From contig CAJQUW010011065.1 of the NCBI GenBank assembly GCA_907163375.1, positions 806,001-870,000 of the forward strand: DNA of 64,000 nt, given 5' to 3'. Position numbers and translations under genes: made by a program. The notes under the pieces are model-generated. The model worked only from the letters and a program-made list of their open reading frames with translations. It was not told where the DNA came from and made no database searches. Below, in pieces: positions 43,730 through 53,773 of the stretch. The DNA is from Prostheceraeus crozeri. Its lineage: Eukaryota; Platyhelminthes; Polycladida; Euryleptidae. The first letter of the stretch is position 1; the number at the start of each line of letters is the position of its first letter.

Positions 43730-44037
43730 TACCTGCACCGACCCACACATGGATGTTTATGGTAAGCTCCCATATTATAGTCTTGTTTGCAAAGCATGCA
43801 GGTGAACTCACTCTCTTTGTCGCCCCAGTAACTCATTTCCAGAAAGCACCAATGATCGGTATCGGTAGTCCACCATTTCCCACAACGATCGCAATACTCC
43901 TTCCCTGTCTCCTTGCGTCCATGACTGATGCATTGTGAAAACAGTCGGAAGCGTTTATTGCAAAACTCGCACTCATAATAGGGTTGAGGGCGGGGACGGA
44001 CTGTGGTTCGCCTCTTCTTTGTTGGTGGCTCCATCAT
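43730..44037 (-). CDS. Cys/His-rich nuclear protein of Polinton C
   Basis: Leftward frame best started at MMEPPTKKRRTTV (44035-44037), which gives an NLS (PTKKRR) at the N-terminus. It continues with three Cys/His modules: YECEFCNKRFRLFSQCISHG, YCDRCGKWWTTDTDHWC and FTCMLCKQDYNMGAYHKHPC, then CRYC at the LINE tail. The modules resemble C2H2 and CCHC-type zinc fingers. Possibly a transcriptional regulator. The LINE fragment inserted at its downstream side; Asn codons beyond 43730 come from the LINE (ATT)n tail read backwards. Confidence 0.45.
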
Positions 44038-44059
44038 ATCGTTGTTCAGATAATGTATC

Positions 44060-44365
44060 TTACGTAAACAATGATCCAAAACCAATGTCAATCTGAATAC
44101 ACAAGATTCCCCCAAAATAACGACACTCCAGTTGAGAACGTAACTTATTCTGCAACGAATCAATCAGTTCTTCCACATCCCAATCGTCACCAATGTTCAA
44201 ATAGCGATAGGACACGTCCAGTGCACCTTTGGGGAACTTTGCAGATGTTCGAATATCAAACAAGAAGCGTGGTTCATACAGTATTACATTCAGCAACTGG
44301 CTACGAAGCTCTGCAATAATCTTCTCTAACGACACAATCTTCTCCTTTGTTGGAATAATATACAA
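44060..44365 (-). CDS. Hypothetical frame near the right side of Polinton C
   Basis: Leftward open frame of ~100 residues just upstream of the Cys/His-rich gene, with helical segments (EKIVSLEKIIAELRSQLLNV; DVEELIDSLQNKLRSQLE) and an aromatic end. No family is recognised and the start is not clear. It may be the first gene at the right side of C, or part of one. Confidence 0.3.
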   Translation of the reverse strand: MYIIPTKEKIVSLEKIIAELRSQLLNVILYEPRFLFDIRTSAKFPKGALDVSYRYLNIGDDWDVEELIDSLQNKLRSQLECRYFGGILCIQIDIGFGSLFT

Positions 44366-44590
44366 TGTAGGCTATTACAGTCTCGTTCCACAATAAAGTC
44401 TTTCGATGAATAAGGTGTATAGGATATCTCCTCCTTGGGATGACGTGTCTTAGCCAGGGGACGTAATCTGCCCGTTAATGTTGTCGGCATATGATTAGAA
44501 CGATTTTCTCTAGCAGCGCCTTTACTTACATACCCTACCGCGACTCATCAAATGCGCCGATAAGTGCCCCGGCGCCACGTGCTTCGATGA
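44366..44590. other. Candidate right terminus of Polinton C
   Basis: Non-coding. TTTACTTACATACCCT at 44521-44536 resembles the A terminus TTTTACTTACTACT and could be the outer end of C. The left end of C is outside the window, so terminal repeats and target duplication cannot be checked. Confidence 0.25.
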
Positions 44591-44818
44591 ATGTCAAGTG
44601 CTCCACTTCATGACCTCTTAGCACCCAAGTGCGCCGATGCGTGTCCCGGCGCCAAGTGCTCCGATGAATGGGGCAAGGTCATGTACTTTAGTGAAGGTGG
44701 TGTGAAACGGGTAAAACCTACCCTACTCGCGCAGCATTCATGGAGCAACCATATTGGAAGATATAAAGACTGTAAACTCGTGAGATATTTGGAAACTAAA
44801 GATATCTATGATGAGTAA
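44548..44818 (+). other. Twofold ~45 bp repeat and small open frame
   Basis: Two copies of GCGCCGAtaAGTGCCCCGGC-like sequence with GTGCTTCGATGAATG (44548-44593 and 44626-44670) lie 78 bases apart. A frame at 44591-44818 (75 codons, ending YKDCKLVRYLETKDIYDE) overlaps the second copy. No family, promoter or conservation supports it; it may be chance. Confidence 0.25.
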
Positions 44819-44887
44819 AAGAATATGTATAATAGCTTCTCACTTCTGGCGTATTGTCCGATATCTTCGTTGAGGATACACATTGTC

Positions 44888-45088
44888 CCTTTCTAGTCCA
44901 GATGGTTCAGATAGTTCCAAATCGATTTCAGATCTGTCCAAATGAATTTCAGATATGATCCAGATGAATTGGAGATCTCCAGTTGAATTTAAGATCTTTT
45001 CAAAGTTGAGCTTCTGACAGATATCTGAAATTCAGCTAGAGAAATCTGATACATCTGTCTGAAATTCATTTGGAAAGATCTGAAACAG
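44888..45088. repeat. Foldback (inverted repeat) sequence
   Basis: TTTCAGATCTGTCCAAATGA with the following ATTTCAGAT (from ~44927) pairs with ATCTGTCTGAAATTCATTTG and the following GAAAGATCTGAAA near 45051-45083. Several extra copies of CAGAT and GAATTTCAGAT lie between. About 200 bp in all, MITE- or foldback-like. Confidence 0.5.
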
Positions 45089-45102
45089 ACATGGAAAAGG
45101 TA

Positions 45103-46050
45103 CAGTTGGTTCCAAAAGTTAACACACAGGGATTATAGAGAAGTTTTCGGTCTTTGAATATTACATAGTCTTTTCAAACGACTGCAAAGTCTCCAAAACA
45201 GAACCTCGATGTTGCTGGTAGAAAGCCATGTTGTCACTGATGCCGCTTTATGGCATGGAGCAGAGTAGTGCTGAAATATTTCGCAGTTGTGACAATTCAT
45301 GAAGGTTATCAGCTTCTCCTGCAATACCTCCACGCACTTGGATTGATTCATCCTTTCGTTTCTTGCCATAAACGTGAGACCTCCACGACCTTGAGCACTG
45401 AAGCATCCCCACACCATTATCGCAGGCGAATGCTTTACTGTTTGAGTCACAGATCGAGGATTGTAGCGCATTCCGCTAGGTCTTCGAACAGGACCAGACC
45501 GTTTGAACAACTGGAAAGTTGACTCGTCGGACCAAAGAAGCTCCATTGATCCATCGTCCAATTCTTATAGCGTCGGGCCCATGCGAGTCGAGATTTCTTC
45601 ATTCTGGCGGTTAGTAATGGTTTTCTCGCTGATCTGTGCGAGTGAAGATTCATATGAGCCAAATGTCTGCGAGCAGATCTGGGAGATAATACAGTTCCAT
45701 AATCAACCAACACATTGGAAACAGAATTGCTTGAAATGAATGGCTGATTTTGGACTTCTCGGCATATAAGGCGGCTATATACCTCGCTGTTGTCTTCTTC
45801 GGTGCACCTGATCGTGGACGGTCACTAAAGGATTTCTCTTCGCGATATTTCACAATGGCTTGATGTACAACAGTCTTTGATACATTGAATGTGTTCACAA
45901 TATAACGTTCACTACGACCACTTTCATGGTAGGCGACTATCTGCGCTCTCACAGTTGGCTTGATGCTCGACTTGCTTTGCCCATTCTCGGATTTTGAAAG
46001 CTCATCGGTGAGTATTTGTATTTATCCTTTGGAATGTCTTGCAACCAGCA
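45103..46050 (-). mobile_element. Tc1-like DNA transposon, degenerate
   Basis: Leftward Tc1/mariner transposase remains spread over three frames. 45650-45952 holds the paired-like HTH (RAQIVAYHESGRSERYIVNT, then SDRPRSGAPKKTT). 45447-45713 gives ARKPLLTARMKKSRLAWARR. 45133-45561 gives the catalytic region with LLWSDESTFQLF (first Asp) and IFQHYSAPCHKA, where Tc1 elements usually read QDNAPCHK, so the second catalytic Asp is lost; the end diverges from the usual final Glu motif. The left terminus TACAGTTGGTTCCAAAAGTT is Tc1-like and starts at a TA. The right terminus is not clear. Dead copy, several frameshifts. Confidence 0.7.
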
Positions 46051-46202
46051 CAGTGGGCGTCCCTAAACAAGGTTGTGACGTGTAGCTAACTATGAGAAGA
46101 ATGATGAGTGTCACTAAAGCTTCTGACTTAAAAAAACAAAAATATGGAGAAGAAACAGAAATCGATAAGAATGGCCAAATCCACGTGGTCTTAAATTTAT
46201 GG

Positions 46203-46455
46203 CCACCACGGTAGGTAGAGTGTCGACTCAAAAAGTGTCTGTATACAGTGAAAATTTTCATATTAAAAGATTCAGTTTTTTGCGGAGATTGTTCCCGCGG
46301 TTCAAAAAATTATTTGAGCAGTTTTGAAAAAGTCAAAATTTGCCAATTTATATACTACTGAGATGACTTTCCTAGTATGAAACAAGTTGGATATCAAAAG
46401 GAATGAATATCTGCTAATTAGCATCCTAACTAAGCGGAAATCAAGCTGATGTTCG
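46203..46455 (+). repeat. Direct repeat, copy 1
   Basis: About 250 bp beginning GTAGAGTGTCGACTCAAAA and ending GGAAATCAAGCTG; similar to 46985-47235. The pair is 782 bp apart. Non-coding; perhaps two copies of a short non-autonomous element. The sequence between them shows no frame. Confidence 0.55.
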
Positions 46456-46984
46456 AGGGAATTTCATGAAAAAGTCGCGATATTATATTCGTGCTTTCTT
46501 GGCTGAAATTTCAAGATTCTAATTCATTTTCACCGGCATGACTTCATGATTCACTAAATTCATGCTTCATTTCTTGAATCTGAATACTGATGTGGAACCA
46601 TTTACATGTTTCAAAGTTAAATGAAGTCATTGTCTTTGATTGTGTGATTTTGCTGTGTCAGTGGCAGGTATTGCCTGTACGTGACATGATCACGCTTAAG
46701 AAAATGCCCTTGAGGTTGAGCAAGTAATAGGAACCCTTTGAATTGCTAATTTAGCAAACATTAAATCTCCAAGGCTGTCATGAGAATCTGTGAAAAGTTA
46801 TCATTCCTTTTGCATTACAATCATGATCATTCAATTACTTGGCAATTTCTGTAAAACTGCGAAAATTTGCATGTCTCACATTTGGTGACAGTACCACCTG
46901 TATCTCCCTTGAGTTCATTTAATAAAATCGAAAGTATGCACATTGGGGATGTAATGAATGCGGAGTTACCACTAATGGGGATAT

Positions 46985-47235
46985 GTAGATAGAGTGTCGA
47001 CTCAAAAAAGTATCTGTATACAGTGAAAATTTTTATATCCAAAGATTCAGTTTTATGCGGAGAGTACGTTCCCGTGGTCCAAAAAATTATTTGAGCAGTT
47101 TTAAAAAAGTTAAAATTTTCCCAATTTAAATATTGCCGAGATGACTCCCCGTAGTAAGTAGTATAAAGCAAGTTGGATATCAAAGAAATGAATATTTGCT
47201 AATAATCATCCAAAATAAGCTGAAATCAAGCTGCA
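46985..47235 (+). repeat. Direct repeat, copy 2
   Basis: Second copy, beginning ATAGAGTGTCGACTCAAAA and ending TGAAATCAAGCTG, clearly diverged from copy 1 by many substitutions, so not a recent duplication. It lies ~210 bp before the Gypsy gag gene. It might relate to the Gypsy leader or LTR, but the other end of that element is not in the window to test this. Confidence 0.5.
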
Positions 47236-47448
47236 ATATCTCACTCTATGAGATTGGACATATTTCTATTCCTTAACTTTGTTTGAATATGTTCATGGTT
47301 TGAATACACACTCAGTTTTCTTATGCGTGTACGCTGTGTTTTTAGCCGAGAACCCATGTACCCTTTATACTGTGCATGCTAATGTGTATACTGATTAATA
47401 CACCATAGAGTTGTAAAGATAGCAGATTAGATTACATCAGATATTACA

Positions 47449-50235
47449 ATGGCGACGGGAACGGCTACTACAGCAATAGAGAACCGTGATTTGAGAGCCA
47501 CACCTTTTCACCCCATCGGCGATGCTGCTGCCACAGGCATGCAGTGGGAAGAGTGGATAGAGGGGATTGAAACTGAATTCAGATTTCGTAGGATTAGTGA
47601 TCCAGAAGATAGAAAGGATGCTGTCCTGATTTACGGAGGGCCAGAGGTAAGGCGTTTGGCTAAGCACCTCCCAAACCCCACCACTTTACCCAAGGGTGTG
47701 ACAAAAGATGTATACACCACACTGAAATGTAAGCTAGACAATCATTTCATGAGAAAGATTAATACCCAACATATGAAGTTTCTGGTTAACAAGATGCGAC
47801 CCAATAGGCATGAACCAATGGGTAATTATGCTGCGCGGCTTAGAGAAAAAGCCAATTATTGTGATTTTGTTGATAGTGATGACAGGATACTTGAGCACAT
47901 TATTCAAGCCACTGATGACAAGACACTTATCAAAAACGCTGTGAATAAAAGATGGAAACTCGATCAGCTTCTAGAGGAAGCGCAGCAGATGGAGGCCATG
48001 ACAGATCAACTTAACGACATGAAATTATCGGAAGATAGGGATTCCAAAACCATCGCGAAAATCAGAAATCGTCCACATAGCTCGAAACAAGCTAGGCCTT
48101 ATTTTAGCAAGCCAAACCAAAACAGGACCCCCTGCGGTTATTGTGGTCAGTCAGGCACACACGAGAAGGGGAGAAATTGTCCTGCTTACGGCAAGAAATG
48201 TCAAAAGTGCGGCGGGTTGAATCACTGGGCCAATGTTTGTAAATCCAGCAAGCCTAACCAGAATCAGAGCCAGAGGCTTAACAAGCAGAAGAAATCCGTT
48301 AGGAAGTTGGAAGAAGCAGAGAACGAGACTAGTTCAGATGATGATTTTTTTCGCGTGAAACAGATAGGCATGCAAAAGAAATCCCAGAAATTTGACAAAT
48401 TGATTACTGTTCATGTCGCAGATGTGAAAACACTTATAGAACCTGACACAGGCTCAGAAGTCAATGTCATGGATGAGCACCAGTTCAAAGTACTGACCAA
48501 CAGATCATCAAGTACACTAGTACTGAAACCTTCCACTGTTAGGTTGAAAGCCGTCCAGAAAGAGCTTCTAGTGAAAGGAGAGATGGAGACCACTATCAAG
48601 AACATAACTTGCGGAACGACTGCTAAATTCGTTATCGTCAAGGGCAGACTAGAATCTCCACCCCTACTAAGCAGAGACACCTTAGAAACATTAGGGATGT
48701 TGAAGATAAACCCCCACGGTAAATTCGCCCGCGAGAATCACCTCAGGATACGCCTCATTAACAATGAGCCTACAGATCGCGAGGCAATATTAGCGGAGTA
48801 CGAGGAAGTCTTCGAGGGCATAGGCCACATCCGAGACAAGAAGAATGACTTCGAGATATATGCACACTTCCACATGAAAGATGACGCAGAACCGATCGCA
48901 CAGAAGCCCAGACCAGTCCCATTCTACCTCCTGAAGCCACTCAAAGCATTGCTAGATGAATGTGTAGAAAATGGAATTTACGAGCGTGTCCCAGATAATG
49001 AAGCCATTAGTTGGTGTTCACCATTAGTCATCATGCCGAAGCCAAGATACCGAGATGAACAAGAATACAGTCCAATATGATCCGTGCATGCATAGATCTG
49101 AGAGCACCAAATAAGGCCATGGAAAGAAACAGTATCACTCAGGGCACGAGGACTTTACCCACAAATTCAGTGAATGCAAGATATTTTCGAAACTTGACAT
49201 GAATCAAGGTTACCACCAGCTTAGCCTTCATCCAAAGTCGAGAAACATTGCCGTACATTATCGTTCAGCACACCTTGGGGCAACATGCGCCCAACCAGAT
49301 TGATATTCGGAGCGAAATCAGCCCAAGATAGCTTCGACGAAGTTGTTTACCGAATATTCGGCAATATCCCCAACTGTTTGAACCATAGAGACGACATCCT
49401 CATTGGCGGCAGAGACGAAGAGGAGCATGCTAAAGCTCTGAAACAGGTCTTAAATCAAGCGAGAGATTTTGGCATCACATTCAACCGTCAGAAATGTCAG
49501 TTCGGTCTGAAAGAGATAGAATTTTACGGCTATAAGTTCTCTGACGATGGACTGCGACCGGCTCCAGAGAAGGTCAAAGCCATCAAGGAATGCAGCATAC
49601 CGGAATCTAAGTCAGAAGTCCGCAGTTTTCTAGGAATGACTGGTTATTTGTCAAAATTCATACCTAACTACTCGCACCTAACAGCTCCACTCCGTAACCT
49701 AACCCTGAAAGATAAGAAATTCCAGTGGACCGAGGTTGAAGACAAGGCATTTGAGAAGTTGAAAGATGCCATCACAGATGATGCTGCCGTGGCATTCTTT
49801 AACCCTAGATACCCTATTATCGTGAGAACTGAAGCGAGCTTCCATGAAGGTCTATCGGCAGGATTATTCCAGAAGACAGAATCAGGCATCAAGCCAGTTC
49901 ATTTCATTAGCAGGTCGATGACTAGCACAGAGAGAAAATATAGCCAGACCGAGAAAGATGCGTTATGCGTCCGATGGGCGAAAAACAGATTTCGCATGTA
50001 CTTGCTAGGTGCACCGAAGGTCAAGATAGTTTGTTCGCACAAGCCACTGATTCCACTTTTCAACAAGACGAAAGTGAACTTACCACCACGTCTTGAGAGG
50101 TGGATCATGGACATGCAGGATGTGGACTATGAAATGATCTACGAGCCGGGCAGAGATGAAAGAGACACCCTGGACTACCTCTCAAGGCATCCATTAACTG
50201 AGACAGCTTCAGACTCAACCGAACGATATGTCAGA
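47449..50235 (+). mobile_element. Ty3/Gypsy retroelement body, cut by Polinton B
   Basis: Rightward gag-pro-RT-RNase H remains. Gag-like region first (QWEEWIEGIETEFRFRRISD; LDNHFMRKINTQHMKF), then two CCHC-type knuckles (CGYCGQSGTHEKGRNCPA; CQKCGGLNHWANVC), an aspartic protease site (IEPDTGSEVNVMD), the start of reverse transcriptase (KPRPVPFYLLKPLKALLDEC), and the rest from ~49285 (RDDILIGGRDEEEHAKAL; GYLSKFIPNYSHLTAPLRNL) with RNase H (HFISRSMTSTERKYSQTEKD; DYLSRHPL). It ends where Polinton B begins. LTRs were not identified. It looks broken, with a few breaks, and is older than Polinton B. Confidence 0.85.
50230..50235. repeat. Probable left target site of Polinton B
   Basis: GTCAGA, the six bases before the AGTAGTAAG terminus of B, inside the Gypsy body. 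The matching right copy cannot be seen because the right end of B is not present here. Confidence 0.4.
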
Positions 50236-50381
50236 AGTAGTAAGTAAAACTCCACTTCTGGACCGCGCAAGATGGCCGCCGTCGCTGACGTCCCCCCGCC
50301 CCCCTCCTGTCCGTCGAGTCGGTCGTGGTGTGCCGTCGTGTTGCTTCGAGTCTGACGTCCCCCCCCCTCTGGCCGGCCGTC
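50236..50381 (+). repeat. Polinton B left terminal repeat
   Basis: Same outer sequence and YY1-like CAAGATGGCCGCC as A, with one full ~62-bp TGACGTCCCCCC unit and the start of the next. It is followed by a different GC-rich tandem (GGCCAGGTTGGCGTGGTGTGCC, about three units to 50465), whose inverse is only partly present at A's right end (39145-39215). Confidence 0.8.
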
Positions 50382-50469
50382 GTAGCGCGCGGTGATGTGC
50401 TGTCCAGGTTGGCGTGGTGTGCCGGCCAGGTTGGCGTGGTGTGCCGGCCAGGTTGGGAGGGTGGACTGT

Positions 50470-51030
50470 CGTAGCTCACCTGAAAAAATCCTAAGTGTCA
50501 GAGTGGCTTTGTATGGGTAAAATTTTGAAAATTTTCCAAAGTGTGTCATTTCGACCTGGGACCTTCACCAAAACGTTTTTCATCAAATTTCACTGACCCC
50601 ACCCCCGACAGCGATCTTCTAACTTTGGTTCTAGTGGACGGATTTTGTCTTACAGCTACTCGTTTGAAAGAGGAGAAAAAACTGCTCGACGACATTTTTT
50701 GTTGCGAGTCAATCGGACCAGCCGTTCAAAAGTTAGAGCTGTTACAAGATTTTAGGTCGGAGCTCACCTGAAAAAATCCTAAGTGTCAGAGTGACTTTGT
50801 ATGGACAAAATTTTGAAAATTTTCCAAAGTGTGGCATTTCGACCTGGGACCTTCACCAAAACATTTTTCATCAAATTTCTCCGAACGAGGGGGGGAGGAG
50901 GGGTCAGTGAAATTTGATGAAAAATGTTTTGGTAAAGGTCCCAGGTCGAAATTCGGAAGTTTTAAATTTTTCAAAATTTTCACCACACTGGAGCTCTCAC
51001 ACTGAGGAATTTTTTCACTTGTGGCATGTT
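50470..51030. repeat. Subterminal ~288 bp repeats of Polinton B
   Basis: Inverse copies of the A right-end units: AGCTCACCTGAAAAAATCC at ~50473 and again at ~50761, each followed by CCAAAGTGTG and ATTTCGACCTGGGACCTT. After 50903 comes a unit in the opposite orientation (GTCAGTGAAATTTGATGAAA), so the region changes orientation here. Confidence 0.7.
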
Positions 51031-51189
51031 ACATGGACATGTGCTAACGCACCAACTTCCCGTGGTCATATGAGAATGGTTCAGGTGTCATATGATAGAG
51101 AATGATGAGACGAATCGTTTGCAACAAACCGCATGTCGCTACAATGAATACTTTCGAAGATAGAGGCATTTTAAGGTTTCTTCCGAGCA

Positions 51190-51770
51190 TATATAAACCC
51201 CCGACAACGTAAGTCTCATCACTTCATCGAAAGACGAGGTAAGCGACGGTCGTCGCTCTGAGCTCCTGATATCGGGTGTTTCAAAGGACTCTATCTTTTG
51301 AAGTAGGCAAGCTATCTTCTTACTTCAAAGTTTGTGTGATAGAGTTTGATAGTGTCTTTACTACTGATAAAAATTTTTAAAAGTAGTATGAGTAGTAAAA
51401 TGCGGATTTTTTTAAAAATTCTTAATTTTCAGTTTTTCAAAGTTTTAACATGTAGACTAAGGTTTTCAAGTATGCTGAGTTCAAATCTGCTATCAGATTT
51501 GAAATTTAACTAAGTCTAAGGCAGCTTTGAGGGGTTAGATCCCAGCTACTGATCACTACCTTTGACTCGGCGTTGCTGTTACCACTTCGGGGCAGTGACA
51601 ATGATGTCTTCAGCTGTAAATAGCGGGTATCGGGGAAGATCTCTCACTTCCCTAGAGATCAGTACAAGGCCTTCGGGCTGTCGACGGGATCGAGTGCCAC
51701 TCACTACACTCTTTAGGAATATGACTGTACTACATGATTCCAAACTTATACAAATTTCATTATCTTACAG
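51190..51770 (+). promoter_or_regulatory. Promoter and hairpin-rich leader, Polinton B copy
   Basis: TATATAAA at 51190-51197, donor-like GAG/GTAAGC at 51239 and acceptor-like CTTACAG ending at 51770. It has nearly all the inverted repeats listed for 13987-14548, with a C-to-T difference in the CCCGATATCGGG palindrome that would still allow a G-U pair. Confidence 0.5.
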
Positions 51771-51790
51771 TTAACGATAAAATCTCAGGC

Positions 51791-52915
51791 ATGGCAAACG
51801 ACAAAAACAGAAAATTTCATATCAAAATGTGTACATGTGGGCGAATCAATCGCAGTGCGGACGCCAAGGCGCATGTGAAGAAGGCGGGCACCGACCACAT
51901 GATTATCCTGAATAGGGTTGCGTGTGTAAAGTGTAGAGTGTTGAAGGGTGATGAGGATGAGGCGCGTTTTTACAGAGTGCATGCTGACTGTAGTGGAGGT
52001 TTGGTAAATGACTTGCGATTCACGCAGTTGATTGTTGAAGAGAGGGAGCGAATGTTGGCGATAGAGCGAGACGGCAAGGTGGAGAATGATGTTGAGAATG
52101 ATGAGTTGGCGAGAGCAGTTGCTTCGTTTGAGGCTGAGATTGGGCGAAAGAGAGTGCTTGAGAGTGATGATGAGGATGATGTAGATTTAGATAGGGAGCG
52201 TGTGAGGAAGTTGAGCTCTTCGTCGTCGGAGGTGTCAAACATTGTCATCACCGACCCCTCGCAGAGCTCATCTTCCCCAAAAGTGAAGAGTGGTGGGATT
52301 CGTAAGCAGTCGGCGAGGTGGTTGAAGGATGAAGAGAAGAAGCATGTATCGCAGCAGATGGCGCATGATTTGTTGGTAAATAAGTATGAGAGTTTGAAGA
52401 AGGTGAAGGATGAAGTCGTGAAGGAGTTAGATACGTTGAAAAAGAAGGAACTGAAGTCGAAGGTAGCGGATGAGAATATTCGAATGAGGCGTAGTGTGAC
52501 TGATTTGAAGAATAAGACGCGAGAGTTGGAAGAAAAGAATGATGACTGTGAGAAGAGGGCGAGTGCTGCGGAGAGAAGAATGAGAGATGCAGAAGCGAAG
52601 TTTGAGGAGATGATGAAGGAGATGAGTGTGTTGAGAGCGAGGAATGTTGAGTTGGAGAGGAATGTGGCTCGGCGGGGTGATGAGAGGCAGGCGTTTGAGA
52701 AGTTGGAGCGCATGAGGGATGAGTGGAATCGTGTGAATGAGGATAGGTTGTTTGAGTTTCACATCCCTATTCGGGATAATCATTTGGACGGTGAAGTCCT
52801 CGTCAACCGTAGTCTCGACGAGTCCATCATTTGTTACAATGGCCATCCGACCAAGAAATGCTTACATGCCACCCTGAGAATGCGCGGCCCTGAGTTTGCA
52901 CAAATTCTCTGTTAG
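51791..52915 (+). CDS. Zinc-site/coiled-coil early protein, Polinton B copy
   Basis: 375 codons counted from ATG 51791, the first after the acceptor at 51770. The head has Cys/His clusters (MCTCGRINRSADAKAHVKKA; VACVKCRVLKG; RVHADCSGG), a likely zinc-binding module; then an acidic Ser-rich linker (ESDDEDDVDLDRE; RKLSSSSSE), then ~170 residues of coiled coil (KYESLKKVKDEVVKELDTLK to EEMMKEMSVLRARNVELERN) and a C-terminal globular part (FEFHIPIRDNHLDGEVLVN; CYNGHPTKKCLHATL). A dimeric DNA- or RNA-binding scaffold would fit; no family is recognised. It ends in a histone-type 3' module. Confidence 0.6.
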   Translation: MANDKNRKFHIKMCTCGRINRSADAKAHVKKAGTDHMIILNRVACVKCRVLKGDEDEARFYRVHADCSGGLVNDLRFTQLIVEERERMLAIERDGKVENDVENDELARAVASFEAEIGRKRVLESDDEDDVDLDRERVRKLSSSSSEVSNIVITDPSQSSSSPKVKSGGIRKQSARWLKDEEKKHVSQQMAHDLLVNKYESLKKVKDEVVKELDTLKKKELKSKVADENIRMRRSVTDLKNKTRELEEKNDDCEKRASAAERRMRDAEAKFEEMMKEMSVLRARNVELERNVARRGDERQAFEKLERMRDEWNRVNEDRLFEFHIPIRDNHLDGEVLVNRSLDESIICYNGHPTKKCLHATLRMRGPEFAQILC

Positions 52916-53051
52916 AAAGCTTGCGAGACTACCTAAGGATGGCTAACTTGGTAAGTGAAAAGTAAATAAGATAGTATATCCTATTCTAATACATATCATT
53001 TTCATTGCAGATCTTTGCCCGCCTTCACCATCCCATCACGACACTCCCGAG

Positions 53052-53186
53052 AACGAACCATCGGCTCTCTTAAGGGCCACCTAGGGGCAAGACATAATAG
53101 AACCTCCACGCGGTTTGCCCTGGGCAGTCTTCGGACTGGCGAATACTATCATTAAGTTGAATCTGCTATCAGTCAACTTGAACGTT
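53052..53186 (+). terminator. Histone-type 3' module 1, Polinton B
   Basis: Stem-loop GGCTCTCTTAAGGGCC at 53063-53078 with ACC flank, then CAAGACATAA. The stem and loop are identical to the A copies. It follows the coiled-coil gene and a GT..AG candidate ending near 53010. Confidence 0.6.
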
Positions 53187-53203
53187 GCGTCGCGTTAGAG
53201 GGG

Positions 53204-53211
53204 TATATAAA
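53204..53211 (+). promoter_or_regulatory. TATATAAA promoter, Polinton B
   Basis: 32 bases before the ATG at 53243, as in A. Confidence 0.65.
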
Positions 53212-53242
53212 CCACTCCCTCTCATTTCATTTCATTTCAATC

Positions 53243-53509
53243 ATGCAGACGCCGAACAGTCAATTCTGCTCTCCTCGTGGACCGCAGTTAAGGCCGCGAA
53301 ATTTATTTCAGAAATTTGTCAGGCTAGAGGAGCAAGACAGAGTCCACAATAATCTTGCTCGGATTGGCAATCCGATGACAGCAACTGTTGTCAATCCAAC
53401 GGAATGCCGCTACATTCCACTTTTCAGCCATGTGCTAATTAGCGTGGAAGTCGACACTGCTACCAAGGAGAGAGTCAAAGACTCTCTCAGCAGAATTGGT
53501 AGGCTGTAA
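53243..53509 (+). CDS. Hypothetical 88-residue protein, Polinton B copy
   Basis: Same gene as 16006-16272 in A, with a handful of residue differences (for example FCSPRGPQLRPRNLFQKFVR at the start). Between its own TATA box and histone-type module 2. The full length is kept in both copies, which supports it as a true gene. Function unknown. Confidence 0.6.
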   Translation: MQTPNSQFCSPRGPQLRPRNLFQKFVRLEEQDRVHNNLARIGNPMTATVVNPTECRYIPLFSHVLISVEVDTATKERVKDSLSRIGRL

Positions 53510-53523
53510 GATGACGACTCCCG

Positions 53524-53663
53524 AGAACGAACCACCGGCTCTCTTAAGGGCCACCATGGGGCAAGATTTGATAGAACCTCCTCGCGGTTTGCCCTGGGCA
53601 GTCTTCAGACTGACGAATACTATCACTAAGATGAATCTGCTATCAGTCAACTTGAACGTTATG
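53524..53663 (+). terminator. Histone-type 3' module 2, Polinton B
   Basis: Stem-loop at 53537-53552 with ACCA flank and CAAGATTTGA following, identical in plan to module 2 of A. Confidence 0.65.
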
Positions 53664-53725
53664 CAGTCGATTGCTATCCCTGAAGCATTCTGATTCGCTG
53701 TTGAGCAATTCATTGTTGAAAACCC

Positions 53726-53732
53726 TATATAA
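53726..53732 (+). promoter_or_regulatory. TATATAA promoter, Polinton B
   Basis: CCCTATATAAGCC 42 bases before the ATG at 53774, as in A. Confidence 0.6.
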
Positions 53733-53773
53733 GCCAGAAGATTGTAGCGCTTCTCATTCAATTTTAAGTCACG

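Larger units (their letters stand above)
1..44536. mobile_element. Polinton C, older outer element, split by Polinton A
   Basis: Large Polinton/Maverick-type element seen in two parts (1-13409 and 39404 to about 44536) on either side of Polinton A. Parts recognised, mostly leftward: major capsid protein, basic core protein, several 'EGEWEVG'-type structural proteins, chromodomain integrase, packaging ATPase, TM protein, zinc-finger proteins, DEDD exonuclease-like protein, pX-like proteins and a rightward disordered acidic protein. The order capsid, core, integrase, ATPase matches Polinton A. Its PolB and left terminus lie outside the window, so size and terminal repeats cannot be judged. The right limit is a guess from TTTACTTACATACCCT at 44521-44536, which resembles the A terminus TTTTACTTACTACT. 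It carries a LINE fragment and the whole of Polinton A, so it is older than both. It looks broken, with several breaks. Confidence 0.8.

Noticed and set aside
43687-43730. Asn-rich end of a zinc-finger protein
   Set aside because: The Asn codons are the LINE (ATT)n tail read on the other strand.
44591-44818. 75-codon frame as a host gene
   Set aside because: It begins inside a direct repeat, has no recognisable domain and no promoter or conservation to support it.
46050-46985. Possible LTR pair from the direct repeats
   Set aside because: Spacing of 782 bp, strong divergence, and no primer-binding site or coding sequence between them; not supported as LTRs.
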